From the NCBI GenBank assembly GCA_030425295.1, contig JAUIAT010000009.1, positions 18,493 through 82,492 on the forward strand: a stretch of DNA of 64,000 nt, written 5' to 3'. The notes under the pieces were generated by a model. That model saw only the letters and a list, made by a program, of their open reading frames with translations. It made no database searches and was not told where the DNA came from. Source of the stretch: Gammaproteobacteria bacterium (GTDB taxonomy: Bacteria; Pseudomonadota; Gammaproteobacteria; JAUIAT01). Both the position numbers and the translations under genes were made by a program. Of the stretch, positions 27,588 to 38,452 are shown piece after piece; the first letter of the stretch is position 1; every line of letters starts with the position of its first letter.

Positions 27588-28517
27588 ATGAAATTAATTT
27601 TTGCAGGAACGCCTGATTTTGCCGTTCCCGCACTTCAATCTCTAATTGACAGCAAACATGATGTACTGGCTGTTTATACACAGCCAGATCGTCCTGCAGG
27701 GCGAGGCCGTCAATTAAAAGCATCCCCCATTAAACAACTAGCCGAAAGATATTCTCTCAAAATATTTCAACCAGAAACTCTTCGCGACCAAGAAGAACAA
27801 GAAAAAATTCGAAGACTACAACCAGATGCCATGATAGTTGCTGCATATGGTCTAATTTTCCCTAGAAGTGTCTTAGAAATACCAAAATATGGCTGCATAA
27901 ATATTCACGCTTCAATATTGCCGAGATGGAGAGGAGCAGCTCCAATTCAAAGAGCAATACAAGCAGGAGACACCGAATCAGGCATTACTATTATGCAAAT
28001 GAGCCAGGGCCTTGATGAGGGAGACATTCTTGAAATAGCAAAATGTCCCATATCTGCAGATGATACTGGAGGCAGCCTTCATGATAAAATGGCAGCCCTA
28101 AGCTCTGAAGCATTACTCAAAACCCTGCAAAACATTGAGAGTGGCAACCTAAAGCCAGAAGCACAAAATGATAGCTTAGCAACCTATGCAAAAAAGCTAT
28201 CTAAAACCGAGGCGCAAATCGATTGGAGCCAATCTGCTAAACAAATTGATCGTAACATCCGGGCTTTCAACCCCTTTCCAATTGCTTTTACAAAATTCAA
28301 AAATGATCGATTACGCATATGGGAAGCGAGAGTAAGTTCTACTTCAATAAAAGAAAAACCAGGGAAAATTGTCGCCATTGATAAAGAGTCAATGGTTGTG
28401 GCAACCGGTGAAGGCTGCCTACGGATCCTTAAGGTCCAACAACCGGGAGGCAAACCCATTGCCACTAAAGATTGGTTAAATGCTCATAATATTGCCACAG
28501 GGGAAAAACTCTGTTAA
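27588..28517 (+). CDS. fmt: Methionyl-tRNA formyltransferase
   Basis: Formylates initiator Met-tRNA using 10-formyltetrahydrofolate. The 309-residue product starts MKLIFAGTPDFAVPALQSLI, has the catalytic region INIHASILPRWRGAAPIQRA with its conserved Asn-His-Ser set, and the C-terminal tRNA-binding domain (NPFPIAFTKF to GKPIATKDWLNAHN). The start was set at 27588, two bases after the def stop; an upstream in-frame ATG would overlap def. def-fmt is a conserved pair. Confidence 0.97.
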   Translation: MKLIFAGTPDFAVPALQSLIDSKHDVLAVYTQPDRPAGRGRQLKASPIKQLAERYSLKIFQPETLRDQEEQEKIRRLQPDAMIVAAYGLIFPRSVLEIPKYGCINIHASILPRWRGAAPIQRAIQAGDTESGITIMQMSQGLDEGDILEIAKCPISADDTGGSLHDKMAALSSEALLKTLQNIESGNLKPEAQNDSLATYAKKLSKTEAQIDWSQSAKQIDRNIRAFNPFPIAFTKFKNDRLRIWEARVSSTSIKEKPGKIVAIDKESMVVATGEGCLRILKVQQPGGKPIATKDWLNAHNIATGEKLC

Positions 28518-28553
28518 AATTCGACAACCTCCTGTTTTAACAAAGGAAAACAC

Positions 28554-29012
28554 ATGAAAAATCTTCTTTTAATCATTACCTCTATAATAATTTCACTCTT
28601 CTCAATAAACTCTTTGAGCTCCACTAATGCCCCTGTTTGCCCAAGATTTGACAACCTATCTCCGCTATTTATCACAAATTCCATTGGTGGCGTATGGAGC
28701 GGAATATATGTCAAAGTTCCAGCTCCTTTTCGATATGGTGTAATTGCCACTTCAGCAAAATCTAAAGAAGAAGCAGAAAAAATATTAAAAACTGCAACCC
28801 ACAAAATAAACGCCAGTGGTAATGCATCCAAGGTCAACGCTGGAGCTTATTATCTTTGGACTTGCGCATCATCTAAAAAATTCCAAAATTACAATACACC
28901 TAAAGGCATCAAAGCAGTTATTCTGTCATCATCTTTGCTTGATAAAAACAATAATCAAGTAGGCGATAATGGATTAGTTAAAATTAAACTTAGTCAGATA
29001 TCTAAACGATAA
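28554..29012 (+). CDS. Secreted hypothetical protein
   Basis: A 152-residue protein that I do not recognise. It begins with a signal peptide (MKNLLLIITSIIISLFSINS, cleavage probably near LSSTNA). The mature part has two cysteines (APVCPRFD and LWTCASS) that could form a disulfide in the periplasm, and a GGVWSGIYVKVPAPFRYGV strand region. An AAAGGA site precedes the ATG. A hairpin (TGTTAAAA/TTTTAACA) lies between it and fmt. Confidence 0.7.
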   Translation: MKNLLLIITSIIISLFSINSLSSTNAPVCPRFDNLSPLFITNSIGGVWSGIYVKVPAPFRYGVIATSAKSKEEAEKILKTATHKINASGNASKVNAGAYYLWTCASSKKFQNYNTPKGIKAVILSSSLLDKNNNQVGDNGLVKIKLSQISKR

Positions 29013-29025
29013 AAACTAACCAAGG

Positions 29026-29111
29026 AACAATTGGTGTTGCAAAACGAAAATAGCTAAATTTTCAATAAATTCTTAGTATTTTCGCTCTGCAACATGAATT
29101 GTCAACAGACC
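29026..29111. repeat. Long hairpin (GCAGAGCGAAAATA family) between convergent genes
   Basis: The left arm ACAATTGGTGTTGCAAAACG plus AAAATA pairs with the complement of TATTTTCGCTCTGCAACATG plus AATTGT, 22 of 26 bases. The right end continues into the core CAACAGACCCTA, which supplies the stop codon (TAG on the minus strand) of the following permease gene. It may act as a two-way terminator. Confidence 0.75.
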
Positions 29112-30320
29112 CTAAACTAAATGATTATAGATGCTAGCAACTATTGCTAACATTGAGGCTATAATTGTAGTTACTGGCAAAAATTTTCCGCCCCAAACCT
29201 GATAAATAGAGTTTTTTGCAACAACAGAATCCTTCCTACCAAATAAAACCATTAAAGCTGGCAACAAAGTTAAAAGTAAAATACAGAAGATTCCTGCATA
29301 ACTTAATCCGAGTATAAACAAAGATGGAGCAAACCAAACGCAGACAAGTGGCGGACCAAAAGTTGCAATACTCAAAACTACAGCAGACCTCCCCGTTCTT
29401 TTCAACCTTAAACCATCCGATAGAAAGTCCGTTAAGCTAAGAGAAACTCCTAAAAAGGCAGTCAATACACAAACAGAAGTAAAAACAGTTACAGCCGCAG
29501 TAAGCCACTCCTGGTGGCTTGAACTAGCAAGAGCAGCAACTAATGAAGTGATTGGCTCATCACTTTTTGCTATGTACATGACCTGAGCATGCGAAAGAAC
29601 CCCAAAAACAATCGCCACCCAAATCAAATAAATAACTAACGGAATTAAACTACCAATTAAAATAGTTAAACGTAATTTTTTAATATCATCATTAAAATAT
29701 ACCCTAAGACTAGGAATTATAATTGCATAACCAAAAGAAGTGATAAATAATGATAACTTACCAAGCAGAGGTTCAAGCTCAAGACCTCCAAGATGATTAG
29801 GCTCAATCAAAAATATTGCACCCATGATAACAGCAAAAAGCGAGATCATTTTTACCGCCATAATTACACGATTAACTTTATCAACCGCAGCAACACCAAG
29901 ACTTACAATACCACCAAGAATGAGTACAAACATTATAATATCCCAATGGATTGGCATATTTATCCCAATCGCTGCCCACCAACCACGTACAACATCTCCA
30001 CCACCAGCAATATATGCAGCAAGAAGGCAATATAATAATCCTAAATAAACAACCCAAGTAACAATCTTACCCCATTGCCCTAGAGTTACCTCAGCCATAG
30101 AAACTAGATTAGATCCTGAAGGCACACGGAGATTGGCTTCTAAAAGAAAAAAAGCGCCTAAAGTCATAAAAATCCAAACACCCAACAAATATACAGCCGA
30201 TGCAATAAAGCCCCCTTGCGCCGTTGCCGCAGGCAGTGCAAGCATTCCTGCACCTATAGAAATACCTACAATAAGCAGAATACCACCCAAAACTTTTGCG
30301 ATACCAATTTTTCTTTCCAC
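29112..30320 (-). CDS. tyrP: Aromatic amino-acid permease (TyrP/Mtr family)
   Basis: A 402-residue inner-membrane transporter with about eleven helices of the hydroxy/aromatic amino-acid permease family. The N-terminus KVLGGILLIVGISIGAGMLA, then LPAATAQGGF, is the signature of TyrP and Mtr. Further matches are EANLRVPSGSNLVSMAE and LFITSFGYAIIIPSLRVYF. It imports tyrosine or tryptophan with protons; which one is not decided here. It is convergent with the secreted hypothetical gene. Confidence 0.88.
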   Translation of the reverse strand: MERKIGIAKVLGGILLIVGISIGAGMLALPAATAQGGFIASAVYLLGVWIFMTLGAFFLLEANLRVPSGSNLVSMAEVTLGQWGKIVTWVVYLGLLYCLLAAYIAGGGDVVRGWWAAIGINMPIHWDIIMFVLILGGIVSLGVAAVDKVNRVIMAVKMISLFAVIMGAIFLIEPNHLGGLELEPLLGKLSLFITSFGYAIIIPSLRVYFNDDIKKLRLTILIGSLIPLVIYLIWVAIVFGVLSHAQVMYIAKSDEPITSLVAALASSSHQEWLTAAVTVFTSVCVLTAFLGVSLSLTDFLSDGLRLKRTGRSAVVLSIATFGPPLVCVWFAPSLFILGLSYAGIFCILLLTLLPALMVLFGRKDSVVAKNSIYQVWGGKFLPVTTIIASMLAIVASIYNHLV

Positions 30321-30380
30321 AACCTAATCTCTGGTTAAAATTTGATTACAGTATAGATGAATTAACCCCCTGTATCACCT

Positions 30381-30566
30381 ATTGACTGTCTGCTCGGAAA
30401 TTTTAATAATGGAATAGGTCGTATTGCAGAGCGAAAATGCAAGAATTTAGAAAAATTTATCCTTTAAGTAGGCGAATAGCCTCCCTATTTAACAAATTAA
30501 AGGATAAATTTTTACATATTAATTGCACTTGTAGCCTAATGATGAATTGGCGACAGACCCTAAATT
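30381..30566. repeat. Nested hairpin element upstream of the peroxiredoxin gene
   Basis: The gap holds a perfect 17-base inverted repeat (AAAAATTTATCCTTTAA at 30451-30467 and its complement at 30497-30513). Outside it is a TTGCAGAGCGAAAAT copy (30424-30438), and the right border carries GACAGACCCTAAATTAG. It is of the same family as 29026-29111, with a different inner stem. Confidence 0.7.
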
Positions 30567-30582
30567 AGAATCGGAGATATAA

Positions 30583-31050
30583 ATGTCACAAGTTAAGCTT
30601 GACCAGCCTGTACCCAACTTTATTTACACAACTAACGAAACAACAAATGCCAATTTCAACGATCTAAAAGGTAAAAATATAATATTGTACTTCTACCCTA
30701 AAGATAGTACTCCAGGATGCACACTAGAAAGCCGAGATTTTCGAGATCATAATAATGAATTTAATGCTGCTAATACGTTAATTTTGGGCATTTCCCGCGA
30801 TAGCCTAAGTTCTCACGAAAAATTTAAAAATAAACACAACATTCCTTTTGAGCTAATAAGTGACGAAGATGAATCAATTTGTAAGTTGTTTGACGTACTA
30901 AAAGAAAAGAATATGTTCGGTAAAAAATACATGGGTATTGTACGTAGCACTTTTTTAATTGATAGTGAAGGTATACTTCGAAAAGAGTGGCGTAAAGTTA
31001 AAGTTCTTGGACATGTTAAAGAAGTTCTTCAACACGCTAAAGAGCTATGA
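30583..31050 (+). CDS. bcp: Peroxiredoxin, BCP/PrxQ type
   Basis: A 155-residue thiol peroxidase that reduces hydroperoxides. The peroxidatic Cys46 is in YPKDSTPGCTLESRDFRDH. The resolving Cys four residues later in typical BCP (GCTTEAC) is replaced here (CTLESR), so recycling must use the second Cys (SICKLF, near residue 107) or an external thiol. The C-terminal half has GIVRSTFLIDSEGIL. The ATG follows GGAGA. Confidence 0.9.
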   Translation: MSQVKLDQPVPNFIYTTNETTNANFNDLKGKNIILYFYPKDSTPGCTLESRDFRDHNNEFNAANTLILGISRDSLSSHEKFKNKHNIPFELISDEDESICKLFDVLKEKNMFGKKYMGIVRSTFLIDSEGILRKEWRKVKVLGHVKEVLQHAKEL

Positions 31051-31143
31051 AATTTTGATAGCCACTGCATACAAAGTAGCGGCCTTCCTATTAATTTTTC
31101 ATTAGGTTAAAATAAAAACAAATGAACAACAAGAGAGAATATC

Positions 31144-31614
31144 ATGAAAAGGATAGTATTCTTAATTATTGGTACAATGCTCGCAATACCAGCATTAGCG
31201 CAAAATGACCCTTCTCAACTAGTTGCAGAGCCTCAGCTACAAACAGAAACACAAATTAGCCACCCAGACCAAGGGATAGTGGTAAAGCAAGCACAGCCTT
31301 TTTTTTCAATTCGTGTAGCCGCAAACCCTACCACTGGCTATCAATGGTTCATAAAAGAAAATAGTGACGAACTACAAACCTTAGGTAACGAATACCACCC
31401 TCCTAAAGCTCAAAGAATGGGAGCCGGAGGATATACTTCTTTTCACTTCAAAGTAGATAAAAGTGCATTTACAGTACCCAGAGTATTGAAAGTTACTTTA
31501 ACTTATCAACGCCCATGGGAAAAACAGATGAACAAGGATACGGGAGAAACTGTAACATTTACAATTCTGACTCAGCCAACAAGCCAGAAAGATCACTTAA
31601 TTAAAGCTCATTAG
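31144..31614 (+). CDS. Secreted chagasin-like cysteine protease inhibitor (I42 family)
   Basis: A 156-residue exported protein: signal peptide MKRIVFLIIGTMLAIPALAQ, then an inhibitor I42 fold. The three inhibitory loops of chagasin are present as NPTTGYQW, RMGAGGYTSF and YQRPWEK. I42 proteins block papain-like cysteine proteases and occur in protozoan parasites and some bacteria. A secreted or periplasmic location is expected. The TAG stop lies in the dispersed core TAGAGACTGTTGACA. Its targets are unknown; host or own proteases are both possible. Confidence 0.88.
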   Translation: MKRIVFLIIGTMLAIPALAQNDPSQLVAEPQLQTETQISHPDQGIVVKQAQPFFSIRVAANPTTGYQWFIKENSDELQTLGNEYHPPKAQRMGAGGYTSFHFKVDKSAFTVPRVLKVTLTYQRPWEKQMNKDTGETVTFTILTQPTSQKDHLIKAH

Positions 31615-31697
31615 AGACTGTTGACAAGGCTTGTTGCTGAGCAAAGCAACCGCAAGATAAAATGACAACCGCCACTAGAGCCAAACGGGATGGAAAC

Positions 31698-32258
31698 ATG
31701 GAAGCTTTACACTTACAAGCGATGCCAGGATGGATTTGGGGAGCTTGCTCCCTCATATTTTTCGCTCAAATTGATCAACTAATTCGTACCCAAATCCAAA
31801 TCACTAAATTTCGCCGACACCTGTTGAACGGCGTAGCTTTTCTTGCCTTCATTTTAGCAATTGCGCCTTTTATTGAAAAATTACCATCAACTCATTTCTT
31901 CGCAATCTTTATACCTGTCATTATTATTGGGATATTTAGTGGCTGGATTGTTGCCAAATCTTTTCCAGTCCTCATAGATCCTCACACAAAACTAGCTTAC
32001 CAACCTTCAGATTGGCTAGGAATGGTAATTTTTGGAGTGATGCTTACCTCAGCAAGTATTTGCTACAACGTGATTGATATACATATTGAAGACTTAAGCA
32101 AAGGAACCTTACTGACTCTGGTCTTATCAATTAACGCCTTACTATCTGGCTTTTTCATTGGCAGAAACTATTTATATATTCAGGAATACCACTCTCTAGA
32201 AAAAAAAGTAACCAAGCCTACAGCTCTAACTTTGGAAATATCTGATAAGGAAAAGTAA
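31698..32258 (+). CDS. Hypothetical multi-pass membrane protein
   Basis: A protein of about 186 residues with around five hydrophobic helices (LLNGVAFLAFILAIAPFI, FFAIFIPVIIIGIFSGWIVA, WLGMVIFGVMLTSASICYNV, GTLLTLVLSINALLSGFFIG). I do not recognise the family. The ATG at 31698 (MEALHLQAMPGW) has GGGATGGA just before it and was preferred; an in-frame ATG at 31662 would add a polar 12-residue extension read through repeat sequence. It precedes mnmA on the same strand. Confidence 0.65.
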   Translation: MEALHLQAMPGWIWGACSLIFFAQIDQLIRTQIQITKFRRHLLNGVAFLAFILAIAPFIEKLPSTHFFAIFIPVIIIGIFSGWIVAKSFPVLIDPHTKLAYQPSDWLGMVIFGVMLTSASICYNVIDIHIEDLSKGTLLTLVLSINALLSGFFIGRNYLYIQEYHSLEKKVTKPTALTLEISDKEK

Positions 32259-32311
32259 TTTTAAGAAAAACCACCTTGACTTTTTTGTGACCACACATAC
32301 AATATCTCTCT

Positions 32312-33517
32312 ATGAAAAAGAAAATTATTGTAGGCATGTCTGGTGGTGTTGATTCATCTGTTACGGCTTTGCTCCTAAAACAGCAAGGCTTTGAGGTTGA
32401 AGGCTTGTTCATGCAAAACTGGGATGACACCAATGATCCTAATTGCAGCGCAACCGAAGATAGATCTGATGCTCGCGCTGTTTGCGACCGTATTGGTATT
32501 CCCCTACATAATGTAAACTTCTCACAAGAATATTGGGATAATGTTTTTCAGCACTTTCTAGATGAGTACGCAGCCGGCCGAACCCCTAATCCTGATGTTT
32601 TATGTAATCGAGAAATCAAATTCAAAGTTTTCTTGGAGCATGCATTAAATCTGGGTGCGGATATGATCGCCACTGGGCACTATGTTCGCAGCTCAACATC
32701 GAAAGACTGGATCCCGCGGTCAAGCCGCGGGATGACAGAGAATTCTCATAACAACACAGATAACAAGTCGAAGGAAGAACAGACAGCTCCACACAACGAA
32801 AATGTCATCCCACACAACGAAAATGTCATCCCGCGGCTTGACCGCGGGATCCAGCTCCTAAAAGGTTCTGACAACAATAAAGATCAAAGCTATTTTCTAT
32901 ATATGCTCAATCAATACCAGTTAAGTAAAAGCTTATTTCCAATTGGCGATTATGAAAAACCTGAAATTCGCAATATAGCTGAAAAAGCAGGCCTTTTAAC
33001 AGCTAAGAAAAAAGACAGTACTGGCATATGCTTTATTGGTGAGCGTCGTTTTCGGGAATTTTTAAGTGAATTTATCCTGGCCAAAAAGGGCCCAATTGTA
33101 ACTATTGATGGTAAGGAAATTGGCCAGCACACTGGATCAATATATTACACCATTGGCCAACGTCAAGGTCTTGGTATTGGCGGACTAAAGGGAGAAAGCC
33201 ACGAACCTTGGTTTGTAGTTGATAAGGATATAAAAAATAATGCCATAATAGTTGCCCAAGGCACAAACCATCCAAAACTTTATCGAAAAGAGCTTAATTG
33301 TTTTGAAATTCACTGGATAAGTGACAATTTGCCGACAAAATCATTTAAATGCAAAGCCAAAACACGTTATCGCCAACCAGATCAGGATTGCATAGTGGAA
33401 CCACATGATGACTACTGGCATGTCAAATTCGATCGACCTCAAAGAGCAGTAACACCAGGCCAATCTATTGTATTTTACAACGGAGAAATATGCTTAGGTG
33501 GCGGAATTATTTCATAA
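32312..33517 (+). CDS. mnmA: tRNA-specific 2-thiouridylase MnmA, with in-frame repeat insertion
   Basis: Makes 2-thiouridine at tRNA wobble position 34, using ATP and a persulfide relay. Motifs: PP-loop [23 protein letters not shown], the catalytic cysteines in LCNREIKF and [23 protein letters not shown]. It has 401 residues against 368 in E. coli. Between TGHYVR and QLLKG there are about 55 residues instead of about 10. They include [10 protein letters not shown] and [10 protein letters not shown], which are translations of an inverted pair of palindromic repeats. The rest is intact, so the enzyme is probably active. Confidence 0.96.
   Translation: MKKKIIVGMSGGVDSSVTALLLKQQGFEVEGLFMQNWDDTNDPNCSATEDRSDARAVCDRIGIPLHNVNFSQEYWDNVFQHFLDEYAAGRTPNPDVLCNREIKFKVFLEHALNLGADMIATGHYVRSSTSKDWIPRSSRGMTENSHNNTDNKSKEEQTAPHNENVIPHNENVIPRLDRGIQLLKGSDNNKDQSYFLYMLNQYQLSKSLFPIGDYEKPEIRNIAEKAGLLTAKKKDSTGICFIGERRFREFLSEFILAKKGPIVTIDGKEIGQHTGSIYYTIGQRQGLGIGGLKGESHEPWFVVDKDIKNNAIIVAQGTNHPKLYRKELNCFEIHWISDNLPTKSFKCKAKTRYRQPDQDCIVEPHDDYWHVKFDRPQRAVTPGQSIVFYNGEICLGGGIIS
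32708..32853. repeat. Inverted pair of palindromic repeats inside mnmA
   Basis: The 30-base units at 32708-32737 and 32824-32853 are exact reverse complements of each other. Each is itself a palindrome (ATCCCGCGG and CCGCGGGAT around five bases). Next to the right unit, a 21-base direct duplication (ACACAACGAAAATGTCATCCC) encodes the doubled peptide PHNENVI. Confidence 0.95.
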
Positions 33518-33692
33518 ACTAATTGGACAAAGATAAGATCACTTTTCGGCATAAAATCGCAACGATTGCCAATCTTAGATTGCTTCCTTTTCTTATTTCT
33601 AGCAGAATAGCTAGATCCTGTTGGTAGACGCCTATAAAAAATTTAAATATTAATAAAATGAGAAAAACTTAACCTTGAGCTAAAATTAAACT

Positions 33693-34616
33693 ATGGAAAA
33701 CAAAATATTATCAATAATTGAGACTGCTATTGAAAAATCAAGAGCGAATAGCAAAGGAAAGGTTGCCGGTTATATTCCTGAGCTTGCTAACGTTGACCCT
33801 GAAAAAACCCAAGTTTCAATAAAGCTTACTAATGGCGAATCAATAACTAGCGGTGATCATCTAGACGAAACATTCACATTACAAAGCACTGCTAAACTTG
33901 TTGTCCTAATAGGATTACTCGAAGAATATGGTTTAAAAAAAGTTCAAAAATGGGTTAGATTTGAACCATCTGGATCTGATTTTGCATCGATTGCTCGTCT
34001 CGACCAGTTTGGACCATATCCTTCAAACCCTATGCTAAATGCTGGAGCTATCAGTTTGTGCAGTCATATTCCTGGAGACTTTGAATCTCAACTACGATGG
34101 CTTGAAAAGTGGGTGAACAAATTATTTAACAGTAAACTTAGTATAGACCAAAAGGTTTTTGCTTCAGAACGAAGAACAGGAGATCGCAATAGATCCCTAG
34201 CATATCTATTAAAAAGTAATGGCGCCATTAAAGGCAACATTGAAGAGATACTGGAAACATATTTCTTATTATGCTCATTCAAAACAACTATAGAAGTTAG
34301 CGCATACCTTCCCATGCTGTTAGCTAACCAAGGAAAATCACCAGATAACCAACAAATCATTTCTAAAGAAACAGCTCAAATAACACTAGCCATAATGACA
34401 ACCTGCGGAATATATAATGAATCAGGCACACATCTTGTACACACAGGCCTACCAGCCAAAAGCGGCGTATCCGGCATAATCCTGGCCAGTGCTATTAGAA
34501 AAGCAGGAATTGCTGTCATGAATCCTAGAGTTAATGCAAAAGGCACTAGTACTCGCGGACAAATTATATTAGAGCATATCTCTAAAGAATTAGACTGGCA
34601 TTTTGCTAGTATTTAA
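33693..34616 (+). CDS. glsA: Glutaminase
   Basis: Hydrolyses glutamine to glutamate and ammonia; serine-dependent with a beta-lactamase-like fold. The 307-residue product has GKVAGYIPELANVDP, the catalytic Ser-x-x-Lys in LQSTAKLVVL (QSISKV in other members), EPSGSDF, and PSNPMLNAGAISLCS. The C-terminal half has AKSGVSGIILA. In some gammaproteobacteria the ammonia supports acid resistance. The stop is followed at once by a dispersed repeat core (GTCCTGCTGACCATTC). Confidence 0.93.
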   Translation: MENKILSIIETAIEKSRANSKGKVAGYIPELANVDPEKTQVSIKLTNGESITSGDHLDETFTLQSTAKLVVLIGLLEEYGLKKVQKWVRFEPSGSDFASIARLDQFGPYPSNPMLNAGAISLCSHIPGDFESQLRWLEKWVNKLFNSKLSIDQKVFASERRTGDRNRSLAYLLKSNGAIKGNIEEILETYFLLCSFKTTIEVSAYLPMLLANQGKSPDNQQIISKETAQITLAIMTTCGIYNESGTHLVHTGLPAKSGVSGIILASAIRKAGIAVMNPRVNAKGTSTRGQIILEHISKELDWHFASI

Positions 34617-34767
34617 GTCCTGCTGACCATTCTTGCCGCAGAGAGAAAATTTTAATAATTCGTGCGAAACATATTGATAACACAGCACATAATAAATATA
34701 TTTTTCAAAAATAGAGAAATCCTCAATACATATCATATACTTAAATATAGTGTTTTGGATTTAGCAT

Positions 34768-35622
34768 ATGACCAAAAATATTGAAAAATTTGTTAACAGT
34801 GATAAGTATAGCCAAGCAATTGAATCTGCAAAAAATGATCTTGCAAAGCAACAAAAAGAGTTCAAAAATTCTTTTGAGAAATGGTATAAAAATTTAATTG
34901 CAAGACATCCTGAGCTCAACAACTTCGACATCAAAATGACTATGATTGATGGAATTAACGACTATAGCGATAACCCTTTTAATATTCATAATCAAAAAAC
35001 CATTATTAAAAATTTTGGTGGCTCTGATTTTGAAGCAACGAAGGGGAAAATGATACCTGCCCTAAAAAATAAATTTAATAAATTTTCGAGCTCAGCAAAA
35101 AAATATCATACACTTCAACGGCTTAAACATACTATAGCAGACCCCGATTCCAAGCTTAGTCACGACGAATTGCATAAGACGATCTCAAAACATTACATTA
35201 ATTTTGAAAAATACTTTAAGGGTCATGAGCTACAAAAAGACTTCAAACAAGTTTACGAACAGACGTATATTGCTGTGCTTCTAAAAGCAGCCGTGGGCAA
35301 GTGGAAAGAAGATATTAAAAATAGCAACAATAGTGATTTAAATTCATCGGTAGAAAAGTTAGACAGCATTTTTAAAAATAATACCTTTGATAATCCTGGC
35401 AAGTTAATAAAAGACTTTAAAGAAGAATTTATGAGCAATGCCCGTCCTCTTGCAATTTCAGACAAAGAAGAGAAATCCAATAAATTTATTGAAACTATAC
35501 AAAAAGCCCTTAATTATGTTTTCAATTTAAAATTAGGAAAAGAGCTAGATGATGATATAAACGACTTACTTAAACTTGAATCACAAATATCTAAAGAACA
35601 AGAAAAGCTATCAATGAGATAA
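34768..35622 (+). CDS. Lysine-rich orphan protein, possible effector
   Basis: A 284-residue protein with no recognised domain. It is highly charged and helical (KNDLAKQQKEFKNSFEKWYK, KFNKFSSSAKKYHTLQRLKH). It has no signal peptide or membrane helix and only a small C-terminal coiled coil (LLKLESQISKEQEKLSMR). Such composition, and a Glu-containing C-terminal tail, are common in type IV secretion effectors of Legionellales, but that is only inference. A dispersed repeat and an AT-rich promoter region precede it. Confidence 0.55.
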   Translation: MTKNIEKFVNSDKYSQAIESAKNDLAKQQKEFKNSFEKWYKNLIARHPELNNFDIKMTMIDGINDYSDNPFNIHNQKTIIKNFGGSDFEATKGKMIPALKNKFNKFSSSAKKYHTLQRLKHTIADPDSKLSHDELHKTISKHYINFEKYFKGHELQKDFKQVYEQTYIAVLLKAAVGKWKEDIKNSNNSDLNSSVEKLDSIFKNNTFDNPGKLIKDFKEEFMSNARPLAISDKEEKSNKFIETIQKALNYVFNLKLGKELDDDINDLLKLESQISKEQEKLSMR

Positions 35623-35683
35623 AGCAAAGAGCCTAAGCTAAAGCTTCACTCTATTAGGGATAACACATTTAATCAAGTTAAAC

Positions 35684-35736
35684 AAAAAAGCGCCTGGGCT
35701 GCTGACAATTCACCTTATCACCACTAAGCGCTTTTT
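35684..35736 (-). terminator. Terminator of the atp operon
   Basis: AAAAAAGCGC (35684-35693) and GCGCTTTTT (35728-35736) form a hairpin with T-runs on both strands, 18 bases after the atpC stop. Its loop contains the dispersed core GCTGACAATTCA. Confidence 0.75.
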
Positions 35737-35753
35737 ATCTGGAGTACTGTTAT

Positions 35754-36167
35754 TTATTTCCTACGCCTACGAATAATTTCAAGCTGTGCGGCAGCTTGAG
35801 CAAGCTCAGCAAGCGCCTGAGAATATTCCATGCCGGATTGTTGCTCTTCAAGGATTTTTTCAGCACGTTGTTGAGCTTCAAGAGCTGCGGCCTCGTCAAG
35901 ATCTTCAGCTTTAGAAGCAACATCAGCAAGTACTGATACAGTTTCTGGTTGAACCTCTAAGATCCCTCCAGAAACATACAAATTCAACTCACTACCATCT
36001 TGTAGCAAAACTCGTAATTGGCCTGGCTTTAATGTTGTAAGCAATGGTGTATGACCAGGATAAACACCTAGTTCACCCAGTTCGCCTTTTGCAAATAACG
36101 CCTGTGCGCGACCGCTAAAAATTGAATCTTCAGCACTTACGATATCAATGTGAAAGGTCATTGCCAT
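35754..36167 (-). CDS. atpC: ATP synthase F1 subunit epsilon
   Basis: A 137-residue central-stalk subunit that couples and inhibits the F1 ATPase. The beta-sandwich domain is evident (FHIDIVSAEDSIFSGRAQAL, GELGVYPGHTPLLTTLKPG, YVSGGILEVQPETVSVLAD). It is followed by the two-helix C-terminal domain rich in Ala, Glu and Gln, ending IIRRRRK. It is the last gene of the operon, eight bases after atpD. Confidence 0.96.
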   Translation of the reverse strand: MAMTFHIDIVSAEDSIFSGRAQALFAKGELGELGVYPGHTPLLTTLKPGQLRVLLQDGSELNLYVSGGILEVQPETVSVLADVASKAEDLDEAAALEAQQRAEKILEEQQSGMEYSQALAELAQAAAQLEIIRRRRK

Positions 36168-36175
36168 AATACACC

Positions 36176-38445
<2,270 letters not shown>

Positions 38446-38452
38446 GTATTAT

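Noticed and set aside
29793..30327. Plus-strand frames opposite the permease gene
   Set aside because: Three overlapping frames are antisense to a conserved membrane protein and lack ribosome-binding sites.
33518..33692. Possible tRNA gene in the mnmA-glsA gap
   Set aside because: Short inverted repeats exist but no cloverleaf, no TTC-containing T-arm and no CCA-compatible end; the segment resembles the dispersed hairpin family.
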